Source: Ischnura elegans (Eukaryota > Arthropoda > Insecta > Odonata > Coenagrionidae). Taken from it: a stretch of DNA of 64,000 nt. The translations under genes and the position numbers were made by a program. Below the pieces are notes generated by a model. That model saw only the letters and a list, made by a program, of their open reading frames with translations. It ran no database searches and was not told the DNA's origin. Below are positions 1 through 11,303 of the stretch, in pieces. Numbering within the stretch: position 1 is the stretch's first letter; each line of letters starts with the position of its first letter. The DNA lies in assembly GCF_921293095.1 (NCBI RefSeq), contig NC_060254.1:7564001-7628000 (forward strand). Direction: 5' to 3'.

Positions 1-502
1 TCTTCGCATATACTATCGAACACACTTAACACTGTGTCACACGCTGACCCAGTGATTTCGAAATAGTTTTTTTTTCTTACTCCACATAGACCACCGCACT
101 TCTTCACAATGCATAACAAACAATTTGGGAATATTACTTCACAAGACGGAAAAGGCACACCACTCAGAAATTCCACGCTCTCATCACATGGTTAGGCATC
201 CAGCAAATGAACATATTCCGAGTGGTTCCGTACCGACGCGAAATTTTCTCCGCCCTCAACTCTGAATTGCGTCACGCCGAAGGCCCAAAAACACGACCTC
301 TTCTTGCGATTAGTACAGTTCAAACTTTCCTAGTTCGACCGCTATAGAGTAAATACGACCAGTTGAGCGGAAGTGATGCATCGTGTTATCCAGACGTGTG
401 AATGCCCGCGATTATTCATGACAGCGTCGTACGGAATCCGGAGAAATTCTTCCCTTCGAGAGCATTGCCAAATGTGGTATTAAGCCCAGGGGTATTAAGA
501 GG
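1..502. other. No recognised feature
   Basis: Moderately GC-rich for this window and seemingly unique. No ORF, repeat or RNA motif could be supported. Confidence 0.4.
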
Positions 503-540
503 TATAAAAGCCCAGCACTCTGTGCGGATTACGATCAAGT
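503..540 (+). promoter_or_regulatory. Candidate core promoter with TATA box
   Basis: TATAAAAG at 503-510 in the context GGTATAAAAGCCC, followed about 30 bp later by ATCAAGTCGAGTC, an initiator-like site. No coding exon could be assigned downstream, so this may be chance or a transposon promoter. Confidence 0.25.
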
Positions 541-654
541 CGAGTCAAAATTTAAAGTATACGGCGTGACGAGGACTCATAAATCTATACCATAGAATTG
601 CGATCCAAAGCTGAAGCATTGCCGACCACGTGATGTACTTACCTAGTTATCACC

Positions 655-905
655 ATGCGTCGGAAGGACCTCGGTCCATTTAATACGGGGAAAGCATATC
701 CGAAGTCTAAATGTATGAACGCGAGAATGAACGCCAAAACGCACCGTGTAACCGCCCAACTTGTGCGAATCCATGCACAGAAAATAGAACCTGTTCTAAT
801 TTGGTTCATGCATTCGTACATATTCCGTTCCGGTCCACTAAAATCATTCACGCAATCGTACATTAACTTGTACGTGTTAATCAACCGTGTAAACAGGCCT
901 TAATA
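655..905 (+). repeat. Dispersed repeat, copy 1
   Basis: Shares a diverged alignment with 35735-35945, including GTCTAAATG, GAGAATGAA, CCTRTTCTAATTTGRTTCAT and the end CGTGTAAACAGGCCTT. The end GTGTAAACAGGCC resembles DNA-transposon termini; no matching left terminus was found. Short ORFs inside are incidental. Confidence 0.6.
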
Positions 906-1392
906 TAAGGGGCACGTATATTACAAATTAAAGGATTCTACATTCAGCTGCCACTCACCGCGCATATAAACGATCATACGAAGGAGATCTGTCTAATTTC
1001 AGACATTATCTATAAAGTCAGATATTATCTAATTTCACGGGGAAATTAGGTGATATTAAGGCTGTTAACCGAATGTGCTAAGTATATGAATGATATGCGA
1101 ATTGTTTTATACGACAGAGGAACAACGATAAACGCCTTAGAGGTAGCTGTTTTCTGTAAATATCATTAACAAGTAAGTTTTATAGTTCACTAAACATGCC
1201 TAATTCACACTCGTGTACCAATAAATACATCAAACGAGCGAAGTACTAGAACACTAAATATGTAACTAGCGAAATCGATACGACTCAGCTCTCACTAGGT
1301 AAAAATTCATGATGAATGAATTAAATACAACCGTTGTAAACTTTCACAGATATTTATTAGATAACTCATAAAAATCAGTGAAAAGTTACAAA
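904..1392. other. AT-rich unique sequence
   Basis: No gene, RNA or repeat recognised. Confidence 0.4.
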
Positions 1393-1790
1393 GGGGGCAT
1401 CCATCAATTACGTGAGGCGTTTAGGTGGGGCAGGAGGGGGTCAAGTCTCACCCAATCTCACGTGGAGCAAATATCACGTAAATCTTTTCCACAAGAAACA
1501 GTGTAAAATGTTATTCCAGACTACGATCTTAGCCATCTTAAAAACATACTAGTCTTATCTGATCTGAAATAAAAATAATTAGACAAATTATTTTTTTCCT
1601 AAATCCAGCGCAATTTAATCATAAAAGTATTATATATTAAAGTATTTGTGCTGAAAATGCACATTTTGAGCAATCACGCGTGAAATTAGAGGGAGGGGGT
1701 GGAGGCAAATCTCACGATATCTCGCTAAAGGGGAAAAGAGGATCCAAAAATCGTCAAAATCACCCAATCACGTAATTAATGGACGCCTTC
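1393..1790. mobile_element. MITE with CATCCATCAATTACGTGA-type termini
   Basis: Left end GGGGGCATCCATCAATTACG and right end (reverse complement) GAAGGCGTCCATTAATTACG form terminal inverted repeats of about 25 bp around 350 bp of noncoding DNA. This terminus type is common in insects. Target duplication not clear. Confidence 0.65.
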
Positions 1791-1920
1791 TTCGGTTGTC
1801 TTATTTCATTCACCCAGCAACTCGCTACTAAATCCCAGATATGAAGATCGACGGCAATCACTTGGTATTAAAACTACTCCGTAATGTTTTGCAACACAAC
1901 GCTGCAAGAGCTACACAATA

Positions 1921-3640
1921 GGGTAGTTTCCTTCATCAAAGAAAACGAAAGGCATTGATTGCGATTCGTTACCCACCATTAGTGTATTCAAAATATGAAA
2001 ATTATTTGGTTTTAGAAATACCGGTTTAGACGAATGGCAATAGTCAATTTTATCCTCATTTGAAAAAGGCCAGATTGGCGCCCATGCGATGCCACTCCAC
2101 GTGACGTCACAGGGACCAATGCCGGGTCTACACTAGTAACTTAAGTGACTACTTAAGTTGGCTCTGTATTTAAGTTGGTAGTGTAGGTGTCACCAGCTTC
2201 ATTTAAGTACACCTCCACTTAAGTCATCTTAGAACCCAACTTAAATTGCGTAGGCAACTGTTTCCGCACGGTTGAAGCTCTTCATGTGTTGTAAATGGCA
2301 CATAAATACCCATCTCACGTCATCCCGTTGATTATGTTCATGCATGCATGTTCATGATTATGTTCTAAGTTGTGCTGTATTGTATGATGTGGTTATTGAG
2401 CGTTCTATTACGTTAGTTAATTTCTAGTGTTGGGGATATTAATTCGACGAATTTATTTTGTAGTGTTTCTCATCTTATTGTTGGTTTTATTTCCGTGAAA
2501 ACTAATTGCTATGCCTGTTGCTCACGGTGAAACTCGATTTATAAAACTTAGAAACGTTTTAAGGAATTTTAAGACTGACAATGAGACGACGGCAGAGGAT
2601 CCGGTAAAACAGTTTATTTTCCATGGTGTCATAATCGAAAATAACGTAAACGAATGCACTCAGTAACTTCCCACACACTGTTATTGAAACTATTGCATAG
2701 GGCTTTAATGTTAGTCCTAGGGATGCCGAGGGAGATAAGATGTGGCGATTTCATTTGACGTGGGAGGAATTAATGGTTGAAATTTAACATCAATGGTTTT
2801 AATAAAGCAGTGGAATTTGACTAGCAATAAGTGTTTTTGTTTACGTTATGAATATGTCATTCCACGAAGTCACGCTTAGTAATTCTAAATTCCTATGGCT
2901 CCATCACCTCTCGCCATATAGCGTTCCCTCAGGAACTGAAATCGGTCTTTCCTTTTAACCTTCTGAATCCAAAATGGTTAATTCACGGAGTTTGGAAGTT
3001 TATTTCAAATAACAGTCGCTTTGGATCAAAGAATCACTAATTGCTCTCCTAGACCTTCATCTGTCAACATAACTGTTTCCCGATATAGACAATCACGGTG
3101 CTGAAGTCGACTTAAAGCTCAAGTGTAGCTACCGCACCATATTTAAGATTATATTTAAGTGAAGTCACTTAAGTTAAGTGTGTAGTGTAGACAAGGCACT
3201 AGTTTCTATACGAGTAGATAGTATTTTTAAATCGCCTGAGATTACCAATGCATGCATGAGGCGCAGAGCTCAGGGAAACATGTCTTAATAATCACCTATT
3301 AAAACTGGCTGAGGTCGGAAAGTTTCCTTCGTTTGATAAGGTATTAATTATCAATATTTAAGCCAAGCGCTACCAGCTAGCATGGTACTCTGCCACCTGC
3401 TATCATCCTGCGTCGTATCGGCGCTCAGAGCCTCGCCCCAAGGTCACCTCACTTGCGGCAGCGGGAACCAAAACCACGTCACACGGAGTTTTCCCATCAT
3501 TCATACTTAGACGTCGCGTTTTCGCGCGCTTGAAAATTTTCACTTTTCAATTAACCGCGAAAAAAATATCGTCATTTAAAAATCTAAAAGCGTGAAATAC
3601 GCACTCTAGGAGTAATAATCTTTCGATTTAGGCAATAAAA
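1921..3640 (+). repeat. Dispersed repeat, copy 1, interrupted by a transposon
   Basis: 1921-2122 and 3197-3640 together align, in reverse orientation, with a continuous block at 38105-38670 (shared CATGCGATGCCACTCCA, CAATGCATGCATGAGGC, GGTGACC/GGTCACC region, GAAAATTTTCACTTTTCA). Copy 1 is split by the element at 2123-3196. Confidence 0.75.
2123..3196. mobile_element. DNA transposon with GTCTACACTA termini, noncoding
   Basis: Left GGGTCTACACTAGTAACTTA and right (reverse complement) CCTTGTCTACACTACACACT, each followed by repeats of ACTTAAGT(GAC), define about 1,074 bp. Removing it restores the repeat seen uninterrupted at 38105-38670. No open transposase; superfamily not assigned. Confidence 0.75.
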
Positions 3641-4170
3641 AAATAATAGGAAACCATCCTATTCGCAATACAATTTGCTATACACCACCGTTTCCACGCG
3701 CTCCGCTCTCTGTTGCCCGATATGGTCTGGAAGACGGAGGTTGACGCAGGAGTCAGTAGCGTAGTCAGTAGCATTTTGAAATGGGGGGTGGGGACTTACC
3801 GGAGATTTCGGAGCCCTTGCGGTGTGTATGGAAAACATCCTACGGCAACTGGGGGTCTTCCTCTGAGATTTTTGATGTTGAAAACGAGATTTTTAGGACC
3901 AAAAATCGGCAAATTTTTACGAGTATCTATTTATTATAAGTTCAAATAAATTCAGATGTAAGGAACTTTATTGAGGCCATCTTACTCGTTTTTGGCGTCT
4001 CTTGTAAAGATTCCAGGGGAGGGGGAACCTTCCGTTACCCGGAAAACCTTACCCCCCCCCCCGTGTTTACGACACTGGCTTATTCGAGCTCAACCGACTA
4101 TTGAATGGGGCCGCGCGCCGCGTGAACGGACGCCATTCGACTGTTATAGATGGACTTCGGGGAATGAGTG
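3641..4170. other. Unassigned, with G/C-run segments
   Basis: Contains GGGGGGTGGGG near 3783 and a poly-C tract near 4050 that resemble ends of old G-rich elements; ends could not be defined. ORFs here look incidental. Confidence 0.35.
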
Positions 4171-4178
4171 TCGCAGTT

Positions 4179-4486
4179 CAGAGGCGCAGCTAGGAATGAG
4201 GGCTGGGTGGGGGGGTTTCAGGCGCAACTGATAATGGGGGGCCTGTGGGTGTAGCATACCCGCCACAGTAAGCGGGAGGTGCGAGGGCCCTTCGCCATAA
4301 GAAATAAAAATAAATGGTTCAAAATGGTGAGTTTTACGGCATTCTGATAGATATTTTATTAATCCTTACACTGTTCTATAAGTAATATTAATCCAATTAA
4401 GTCAAATAGATTAAACTTAATTTCTCTGACAAGAGCTCTGGTGGGGGGGGGGGGTTCCCCCAAAACCCCCCCTTGCTGCACCACTG
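4179..4486 (+). mobile_element. G-rich hAT-like MITE, copy A
   Basis: 308 bp, from CAGAGGCGCAGCTAGG to GCTGCACCACTG, exact 8-bp target duplication TCGCAGTT (4171-4178, 4487-4494). Termini start CAG, have poly-G next to them, and share an interior (GGTTCAAAATGGTGAGTTTT) with copies at 10987 and 12459. No coding capacity. Confidence 0.88.
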
Positions 4487-4513
4487 TCGCAGTTAAGCGA
4501 TTGTTATCGTAGC

Positions 4514-4942
4514 CAGGGCCAGCCTTAGGGCGGGGCGATCGGGGCTACCGCCCCGGGCCCCGTGTTCTATCTATTAAAACTATCTTTTTTCATTTTACAG
4601 TAATTTCTTTAGGCTTACAACTAATTAACTTTCAGAATCTAACTTATAAAAATGCGTATCTATTGAAAAAGCGCGCTTTTTATGTTTATTATACGTCATA
4701 ATTTTATGAATAAATATAATTATAAATTTAATTTGTATTATACTATTTTTAACTCAACTGCGTGATGGTATCATAACGGCGTAATTACGAAGTCTGTATT
4801 TGGGAGGGGAACGCATAGCCAGAGAGTGGTAGGGATTCAAAATTCTCGAGTTTGTAGATGGGGTATAGAGTTTAATATTTTAAGTGAAGGGCCCCGAACT
4901 GAAGGTTAGCCCCTAGCCCCGCACCTGCTAGGGCCGGCCCTG
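4514..4942. mobile_element. hAT-like MITE, CAGGGCCGGCCCT termini
   Basis: 429 bp, CAGGGCCAGCCTTAGGGC...CTAGGGCCGGCCCTG, flanked by exact 8-bp duplication ATCGTAGC (4506-4513, 4943-4950). AT-rich noncoding interior. Inserted 19 bp from the end of MITE copy A's target duplication region. Confidence 0.85.
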
Positions 4943-4950
4943 ATCGTAGC

Positions 4951-5408
4951 ACCGCAGTCCCTGAGGAAGTTCACTGCCTCCGAGTCAAGAGCGTACTACC
5001 CAGGATCAAAGTTAAGTTAAGGGGTGGGCAAGGCATGGTTGTTCAAGTTGTGGGTAAGATTTAAGAATGGAAAATATGAATGAACTCAACATTTTAAGAA
5101 AACTGTAACCGCTCTTTATTAGTTTTTAAAATTATTTGCTTGAAAAAATATTATTTACCTTAAAGACATTTGCGATTTTTGCTCCTAGGGGGGAGTAGCT
5201 GGCCCCTCCTGCCCCTCGCTGGGTACGCCCATGCTCCGAGTCGTAGGAAAGGGGGATGAAGTCTTTGGGATGCGTGGCGAAAAGAAAGGGGGAGGGGAGG
5301 ATAATGAGAGAAGTCTGATGGGATCGAAGAATTTTCAACCGCACCGCACATTTCGTTCCGTCGCACTCATGGTAGAACAAAGCAAAAAACAAAGTGCTTT
5401 TCCTCAAA
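4951..5408. other. Unassigned, with a partial G-rich transposon end
   Basis: CATGGGCGTACCCAGCGAGG (complement, about 5210-5231) resembles an insect hAT-type terminus reading leftwards; its partner was not found. Confidence 0.35.
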
Positions 5409-6769
5409 TGGGGGAGACCGGGGCATGTTTTCGCATGGGGCACGTTTTCGAATTGGCTTTACCTCCTAAACTATCCGCTATAGCGCATCACCAATCATAC
5501 TCGAATGATGCGCCTATGCATCGACGGCTGTTTTGTGAGTTTCAAGGACAGGGACGCAAGGGTTGTGGAGGAGTGTCACCTTTTGTTGATTTTTACTCAG
5601 GTGAGTAACTTTTTCTGCCCTACTTTAAACTAAAAACAAACACATACCGTTTCAGTTGTGCCTTGTTTTAATAATATATTTCGATTGAGCATTAACTGCT
5701 GTGTTTAACGATATAGGTACCTATTGAACAAAGAATTATTTATTATCACCATTTTAGGTTGGTTTAAAGTAAAATAATGGCGACGGGACAGGTTTTCGAA
5801 TACGATGCGGGGCAAGTTTTCGCCATCGAAAACGTGCACTTTGAATCATTTGGTGTTTACTGACACCGACTTCATGCCAAGCTATTTCACGGATAGGCTT
5901 GACCCAACTGGGATCAATGTTGAAAACTGTTCCACTGAATCTAATTTGGATCAGTTAACTGAAAACATCCCTACAACTACTGCTGCTTCTTGTACATCGC
6001 CAGAGGATGTCAGGCCGTTCGAAAAAGCTCGACCCAGAAAGAAAGCCAGGCAATGGTGGAAAAAAAGAAATTCGGCTATTTAAGAATCAGTTATAATTGG
6101 AACAGGAACAAGCTAAACAGAAAAGGCAAAAGCTACAGCAAGGAAAAAAGAAACAGAAAAAGGTGAACAAAGAGACAATGAAGAACGATGGGAAAATGGC
6201 AAAGTCAGTAAATAATCTACTTCAAAGCCATTCCAGTGATGATGATGAGACCGACTGTACGTGCATTTACTGCTTGGAAGAATTTAGTAATTCCAAATCT
6301 AGCGAGCAGTGGGTCAAATGCACTCGCTGCAAAAGATGGGCACACGATTCTTAGGGGATCAAAGGGGAATCATTATTTTTTGTTTGCCTTAACTGTGAGA
6401 GCGACAATGATTATGAGTTTTGCTGAACTTTCTTAATTCATTTGTGTAAAATATAGTTAATTCCTGACATATGTGTTCTTATTTTCCATTTAGTTATATT
6501 TTAGTCTATGCGAAAACTTGCCCCAGTATAACTTATTGCTATGCGAAAACATGCCCCGGCCACGGGGCACGTTTTCGCACGTGACTTACATCTACTTCTT
6601 TATATTTTTACTAACAAGTATATACATATTTCATACGTTACAATAATTTCTGATTGTAGGTGATATACTACTAATTGTTATGGCACGCCTTTGGTAATTG
6701 TAAATATGCAGGGGAACAAAATAAAAGATAAATTTTAAAAAATGCGAAAACCTGCCCCGGTCTCCCCCA
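5409..6769 (+). mobile_element. Degenerate pogo-like DNA transposon with inverted termini
   Basis: About 1.36 kb bounded by inverted repeats TGGGGGAGACCGGGGCA(T/G) and GTTTTCGCAT. The interior carries remnants of the C-terminal part of a pogo-type transposase, including a zinc-finger tail, but not the DDE catalytic core or HTH domain. The terminal motif recurs inside many times. No clear TA duplication seen. Confidence 0.75.
5805..6360 (+). pseudogene. Pogo-like transposase C-terminal remnant with PHD-like Cys cluster
   Basis: First segment (to 6083) holds LVFTDTDFMPSYFTDRLDPT, resembling the (I/V)F-D-DF-PS-VTDRP-P motif downstream of the DDE domain in pogo/jerky-type transposases. A stop and frame change follow, then a Lys/Gln-rich coil (6097-6200) and TDCTCIYCLEEFSNSKSSEQ, WVKCTRCKRWAHDS, the first half of the PHD-type finger that ends many insect pogo transposases. 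Truncated and frame-broken; non-functional. Confidence 0.7.
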
Positions 6770-6878
6770 CTTTAGTGTCGTCAAATAATTTCAGCGACTT
6801 AGTGTCAATTGACAAATGAATTGTCTTAAGACAAACAGATAGATCATGTGCAATGTCGACTCTTGTAACCAGCCTAAT

Positions 6879-7442
6879 CAGGGGCGTAGCCAGGAATTTC
6901 GTTCGGGTGGGGGGGTCCAAAACTAGGGGGGGAAGTTTTGAAAAACGGGGTACCTACTAAGTATTGGGTTTAAAACTAGAGCGAACACCTCTTTGTGTTC
7001 TATGTCCGGGCCTGCTCTCCGGCTGTGGTGCTGTGCGCACGATTTGGACTGCTTGTGGCATCATATGCTCAGCAGTCCAGTTACATCTTGTCCGGTAGTG
7101 TCCGAAAATATCCACTCGGTAGCTTAACTGGCTAAAGCACTCGACCGGAAATCGGGGGATCCGGGTTCGAATCCCGGTCAAGGCGAATGATTTTTTTCTC
7201 TGTGGATCTTTCGCACGATTGTGCATTGCGGGTGACTCCCGTAAAAGTTATCACCGCGGCTAGTCCCGATATACTTTAAACTAATTTAAACACTTTTCAT
7301 AATCGAAAATACTTCATTTGATAAAGAAATATTTTTTAAATTGTGATTTTTCAATATTTTTTCTTTTATGAAGAAAAATTATTGAGTTATTATATTTTGA
7401 GGGGGGGGGGTCCGGACCCCCCCTCAGCTATGCCACTGAGTG
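6879..7442. mobile_element. G-rich hAT-like element, hosting a SINE
   Basis: Left CAGGGGCGTAGCCAGG, right (complement) CAGTGGCATAGCTGAGGGGG. The 8-bp AGCCTAAT occurs just outside both ends (6871-6878, 7443-7450), with 4 extra bases (AGTG) after the right CACTG. A SINE lies inside. Confidence 0.7.
6971..7276 (+). mobile_element. tRNA-derived SINE, long form
   Basis: Head (AGAGCGAACACCTCT...GTCCGG), a tRNA-like core at about 7113-7184 (TAGCTTAACTGGCTAAAGCA; GGTTCGAATCC), and a tail (GGGTGACTCCCGTAAAAGTT...TAGTCCCGATATACTTTAAA). Related copies at 44484, 62268 and, degraded, 63040. The anticodon loop has C33, so a functional tRNA is unlikely. Confidence 0.8.
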
Positions 7443-7450
7443 AGCCTAAT

Positions 7451-8311
7451 TCCGATCCTTGGGCGGTCTGGCCATGTCGGCTGGTGGGCGATCACTATGT
7501 GCCCCGAGCTTAAGCTTAAAGCTCAACGCTCGTGCCTAACGTGAAGCGGATAGGAAAAAAGACTCTGATTATTTGAACAAACTTTTTTTGCTATTATAAA
7601 AATCTACGTTTTCATTGGTTGCTTTATTTACAACATGCTTAGTGTAAAAAGTAAATCTAAAAAATGAAATGAAATGAAGGTGTCAGTTGATAAATGAGAA
7701 TCGGATGTTTTTTTGGAAGGGTTATTCGAAAGTTTATTTTAGAGGAGTTTCAGATTCGAGTGCAGTTTCAAGGATGTAATTCACTACATTTTTAATAGTA
7801 GAACGCTGATACAATATAGAATTTTATAAACTGAAATTCTCAATTTCCACAGTATTTTTTTACGAAATTGCTATTTTTTATTAACTGTTACCCCATTTTT
7901 AAGAGCCACAATAGCATCAAAATCCTTTTCTGGGCTTACAATTTCCTAATAATTTTCGGGGGAGGACCCCCAGATCTTTGGGTAAGGAGGACCCAATCAT
8001 GATTCCCAGCAAAGGGCCCCTAATCACCCTAGACCGCCCCTGCCCCAATCATAACTATCCTTATGAGAGGATCACCTCAAGTAATGCGAGATATGTTTTT
8101 TTTACAAACCTTCATGGTCATTGTGAGGACTTGAGATGCTACTACATACTTCGAATGATTGGGAGTCCCCACTGGGTTGAAGAGAAGGGCTCCTCCACAG
8201 CTTGGGTTCCATTCCCCACAGTAAAGGATAGAAAAAAAAGTTTCCAGCATAGGAGTGTTATTTAAGCTTAATTGCCCTTGGTCGGTGCTACTAATATGTT
8301 CTGGACGTTTT
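7451..8311. other. AT-rich intergenic sequence
   Basis: Contains a GGGGGAGGACCCCC inverted tract near 7959, probably another old G-rich MITE end. No gene recognised. Confidence 0.35.
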
Positions 8312-8571
8312 CAGGGATGCCGACTCACAAAAAAATTGGGGGGGCACAAACCGGGGATCTTGCCGTGGGAAATTTTATAAGTAGGGAGTTTTAAATTTTT
8401 TAAGAATTTTAGAAGAGTTATATGATCAACATTAGAGCCCTGATAACTCGAATCTCGATATCTGGGCACTTCGGGAAAAATCGACAAGCCTGACACATTT
8501 CTTCTTCACACCCATAATGAATTTTTGAGGGGGCTTGGGCCCCCTCGGGCCCCATGGAGCCAGCACCACTG
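8312..8571. mobile_element. hAT-like MITE, diverged
   Basis: CAGGGATGCCGACTC at the left and GAGCCAGCACCACTG at the right with G-rich subterminal tracts. Flanks GACGTTTT and GACGTGAT share 6 of 8 bases, compatible with an old 8-bp duplication. Confidence 0.6.
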
Positions 8572-8579
8572 GACGTGAT

Positions 8580-10213
8580 CAAGATGTCAGACGATAGAAG
8601 GATTAGTTAGTGCATTTGATGTGAATGCGTCGCCAAAAAATCACCAGTGACTGATTCCTCTTAGATAGTCACCTCTCGTTTTATGCTGTGGTTGATGGTA
8701 CAAAAGATTGGAGGTACTCCATTTTAGCTCAAAATCGTCTCACAGGTGTTAAAAGTGTTGCTTCAATGGGTGTTTATAATGCCGTGATTTACTCATGAAA
8801 AGTGAAAATTGTTGACTAACAGCATTGCGAGTGGAAGTTTTTGAAAACAATTAATAATGCACCTGAACAACTATAATTGCAGATGTAAAGATCAGAATCC
8901 TGCAGTCAAGGCATTTCATGATTAGCACATCTTATTCATCTTTCCTCGATTGATACCACAAGGACGATTGGGAGTATGTTTAAATAATTTTAATCGTGCA
9001 AATTCTCAGAGAGAAGGTGATTTGTGATAAATAATCAACAATAAGGTTACTTACCTACTCCCTTGGCCATTTAAACTCAAGATGGTTTCTGGATTCGTCA
9101 ACAACCTGTGGCCACTCCTCTCCATCTTCTCTATTTCTGCTCCAACTCATCTTACATCCCTCAGTACATACTTGGTTTCTCAGATCCAGTCTTGGCCCTC
9201 CGAGAGGTCTTCTGCAATTGGGTCATCCAATAAATACCTATTCACTATCCTATCTACTGTAAATCTTTCTCAGTTCTCTATTTTTTCTGATTCTCCCATC
9301 TCTTAACAAGTTTTTGCCAGCTAAATATGCACCTCAAATTACTTTGCTACAGTCCAAAATGTATCATTTGTAGTATAACTTATACAACTCAGATACGTAT
9401 TGATGAATTAAAGTAGCACATGCAGCACACTTAAACATGTGTCCATCCCCCCAGAAACAAATACATAGGAGATTTAAATATGAATTCATACTGTTGAAGA
9501 AAGACAGCTTCTTAGGATGTTTAGTAATCGAAAAACTTGAGCAGCATGTTTCACTAGTGATAAATACAATGGAAATGTCTTTAGAGCATTTTATAAGCAT
9601 TAATAAAATTTATCTCATTGTCATAATTTGTTTATTGTTTTCTGAAGTGGCAACTTTAGTTCCCGACGGGTATTTGTGGAGTCAAAGTACTTCCAATGAT
9701 GCAAATTCCATTCCAATTTCACTATACTCCAATTTCTCTGTAGTTTTTAAGTATATTTATTTATAATAAATAGCACTCTCATTGCTACGTTGTTGCTGAG
9801 ATTATCATGAATTGGCATTCAGGCGCTGCCATTTTATATAATAATTAGCATTTCATGCGCGAGGATGGAATCCTATGAAGGAAATTGAGGTCATAATTTT
9901 CATTGCACTCAATACAATCCCGTGGAGTACGTACTATAAAAATGTTAATTTGAACTTAAATAAAATACCATTATTTTAACTTCATGTCCTGATTTTTAAA
10001 GAAAGCTTTTTTACAGGAGGCGCCACTTAAATCTACATTTTTCACACAACTAGCATTCATGAGATTGTAATGTGTACGACTTTTTTTTTTAATTAGAGAT
10101 TGGTGATGATGGCATCACCATTCCACTGTCCGTCAATGAGAACAGAGGTAGTGGAATAACTTGTAAGACACTCAAATTTAAACACATGAATACACACAAA
10201 CATACATGAATAC
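8580..10213. other. Intergenic sequence, nothing recognised
   Basis: ORFs of up to about 109 codons occur (for example 9437-9766) but show no domain, unusual composition or splice context. I see no supported gene. Confidence 0.4.
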
Positions 10214-10373
10214 ATAGGCGGATCTAGGGGGGTTGGGGGGCACGTGCCCCCCCCAGACTCTTAAAGAATATGCAAAATTTTTAATACGGTCCTATTATTA
10301 TTATTGCCTTCGTTTTGCATTACGAGTTATCCTTGTGCCCCCCCAGAAATAAATCCTGGATTCGCCCCTGCAT
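10214..10373. mobile_element. Short G-rich MITE fragment
   Basis: AGGCGGATCTAGGGGGGTTG at the left and AATCCTGGATTCGCCCCTG at the right are inverted; a central GGGGGGCACGTGCCCCCCC palindrome follows the left end. About 160 bp. No clear target duplication. Confidence 0.6.
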
Positions 10374-10986
10374 AAATATGAAATAAAATTTAGGTGAGCA
10401 TTTACTAGAGGAAAATTGACAAAATTTATATTGCTCGTTAGTTTATATTACGTGGGTTGCTTTCAATTCATCCAATTTTCCATAAAGGTTTTCTTTTTCT
10501 GACAATGATGCGTTCCTGGACAAAATTAAAAGTTCCTTCATATTTAATAAGTGATATCAAATGTGGAAATGAATTTGGCATGTATAAGGGATGTTTGCCC
10601 TGAGTTAATCTGGTTGTGCACTTAAATAAATAGGGCACACTCAGGGAGAGCTAACGCATGCTATTCAATATATGTAAGCTAATATAGTATATGCGTCATA
10701 GTTGAAGCATCTAAAATGTGGGGCAAATACTTCATCATATAAGTGCATCAAGATGTAAAATTTTCAAACTGCTTTCAGGTGGCTATCAAGGTATTCTGTG
10801 GAATAGGTAGAGGCAGAAAGGGATTAATAGTCCCTGATAGCACAAAATGAGAGATATAGTAAGGTCTGCCTTACCTAACAGAGGAGAATATATTCTTAAT
10901 ATATAATACTATAATAATAACATAATATGGTATGGTATGGATCAGATAATAAAAAAAAACAAGATAAAAGATGTACTAGTCCATTG

Positions 10987-11295
10987 CAGTGGCACAGTGA
11001 GGGGGGGTTCTTGGGGATAAAATCCCCCCCCCCCCCCAGAGCTCAGAGAAATTTTAAGTTTAATTCATTTTACTTAATTGGATTAATATTACCAATAGAA
11101 TAGTGTAAGGAATAATAAAATATCCCACAGAAAACCGTAAAACTCACCATTTTGAACCATTTATCTTAAAATTCTGCAATTTATTAATCTCGCACCTACC
11201 GCTTATCCTGGTGGGTATTCCATACCCCCCACACACCCCGTTATCAGTTGCACCTAAACCTCCCCCCCCAGCCTTAATTCCTAGCTGTGCCCCTG
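10987..11295 (-). mobile_element. G-rich hAT-like MITE, copy B
   Basis: 309 bp, reverse orientation to copy A. CAGTGGCACAG...AGCTGTGCCCCTG with near-exact 8-bp duplication GTCCATTG/GTCCATAG. Interior AAACTCACCATTTTGAACCA is the complement of copy A. Confidence 0.88.
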
Positions 11296-11303
11296 GTCCA
11301 TAG

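Noticed and set aside
5231-5608. 125-codon plus-strand ORF
   Set aside because: It begins in flanking DNA and crosses the transposon terminus; no domain or codon pattern supports it.
9082-9306. Candidate LINE or peptide gene
   Set aside because: Pyrimidine-rich strand with a short ORF; the reverse strand has many stops and no motif I can defend.
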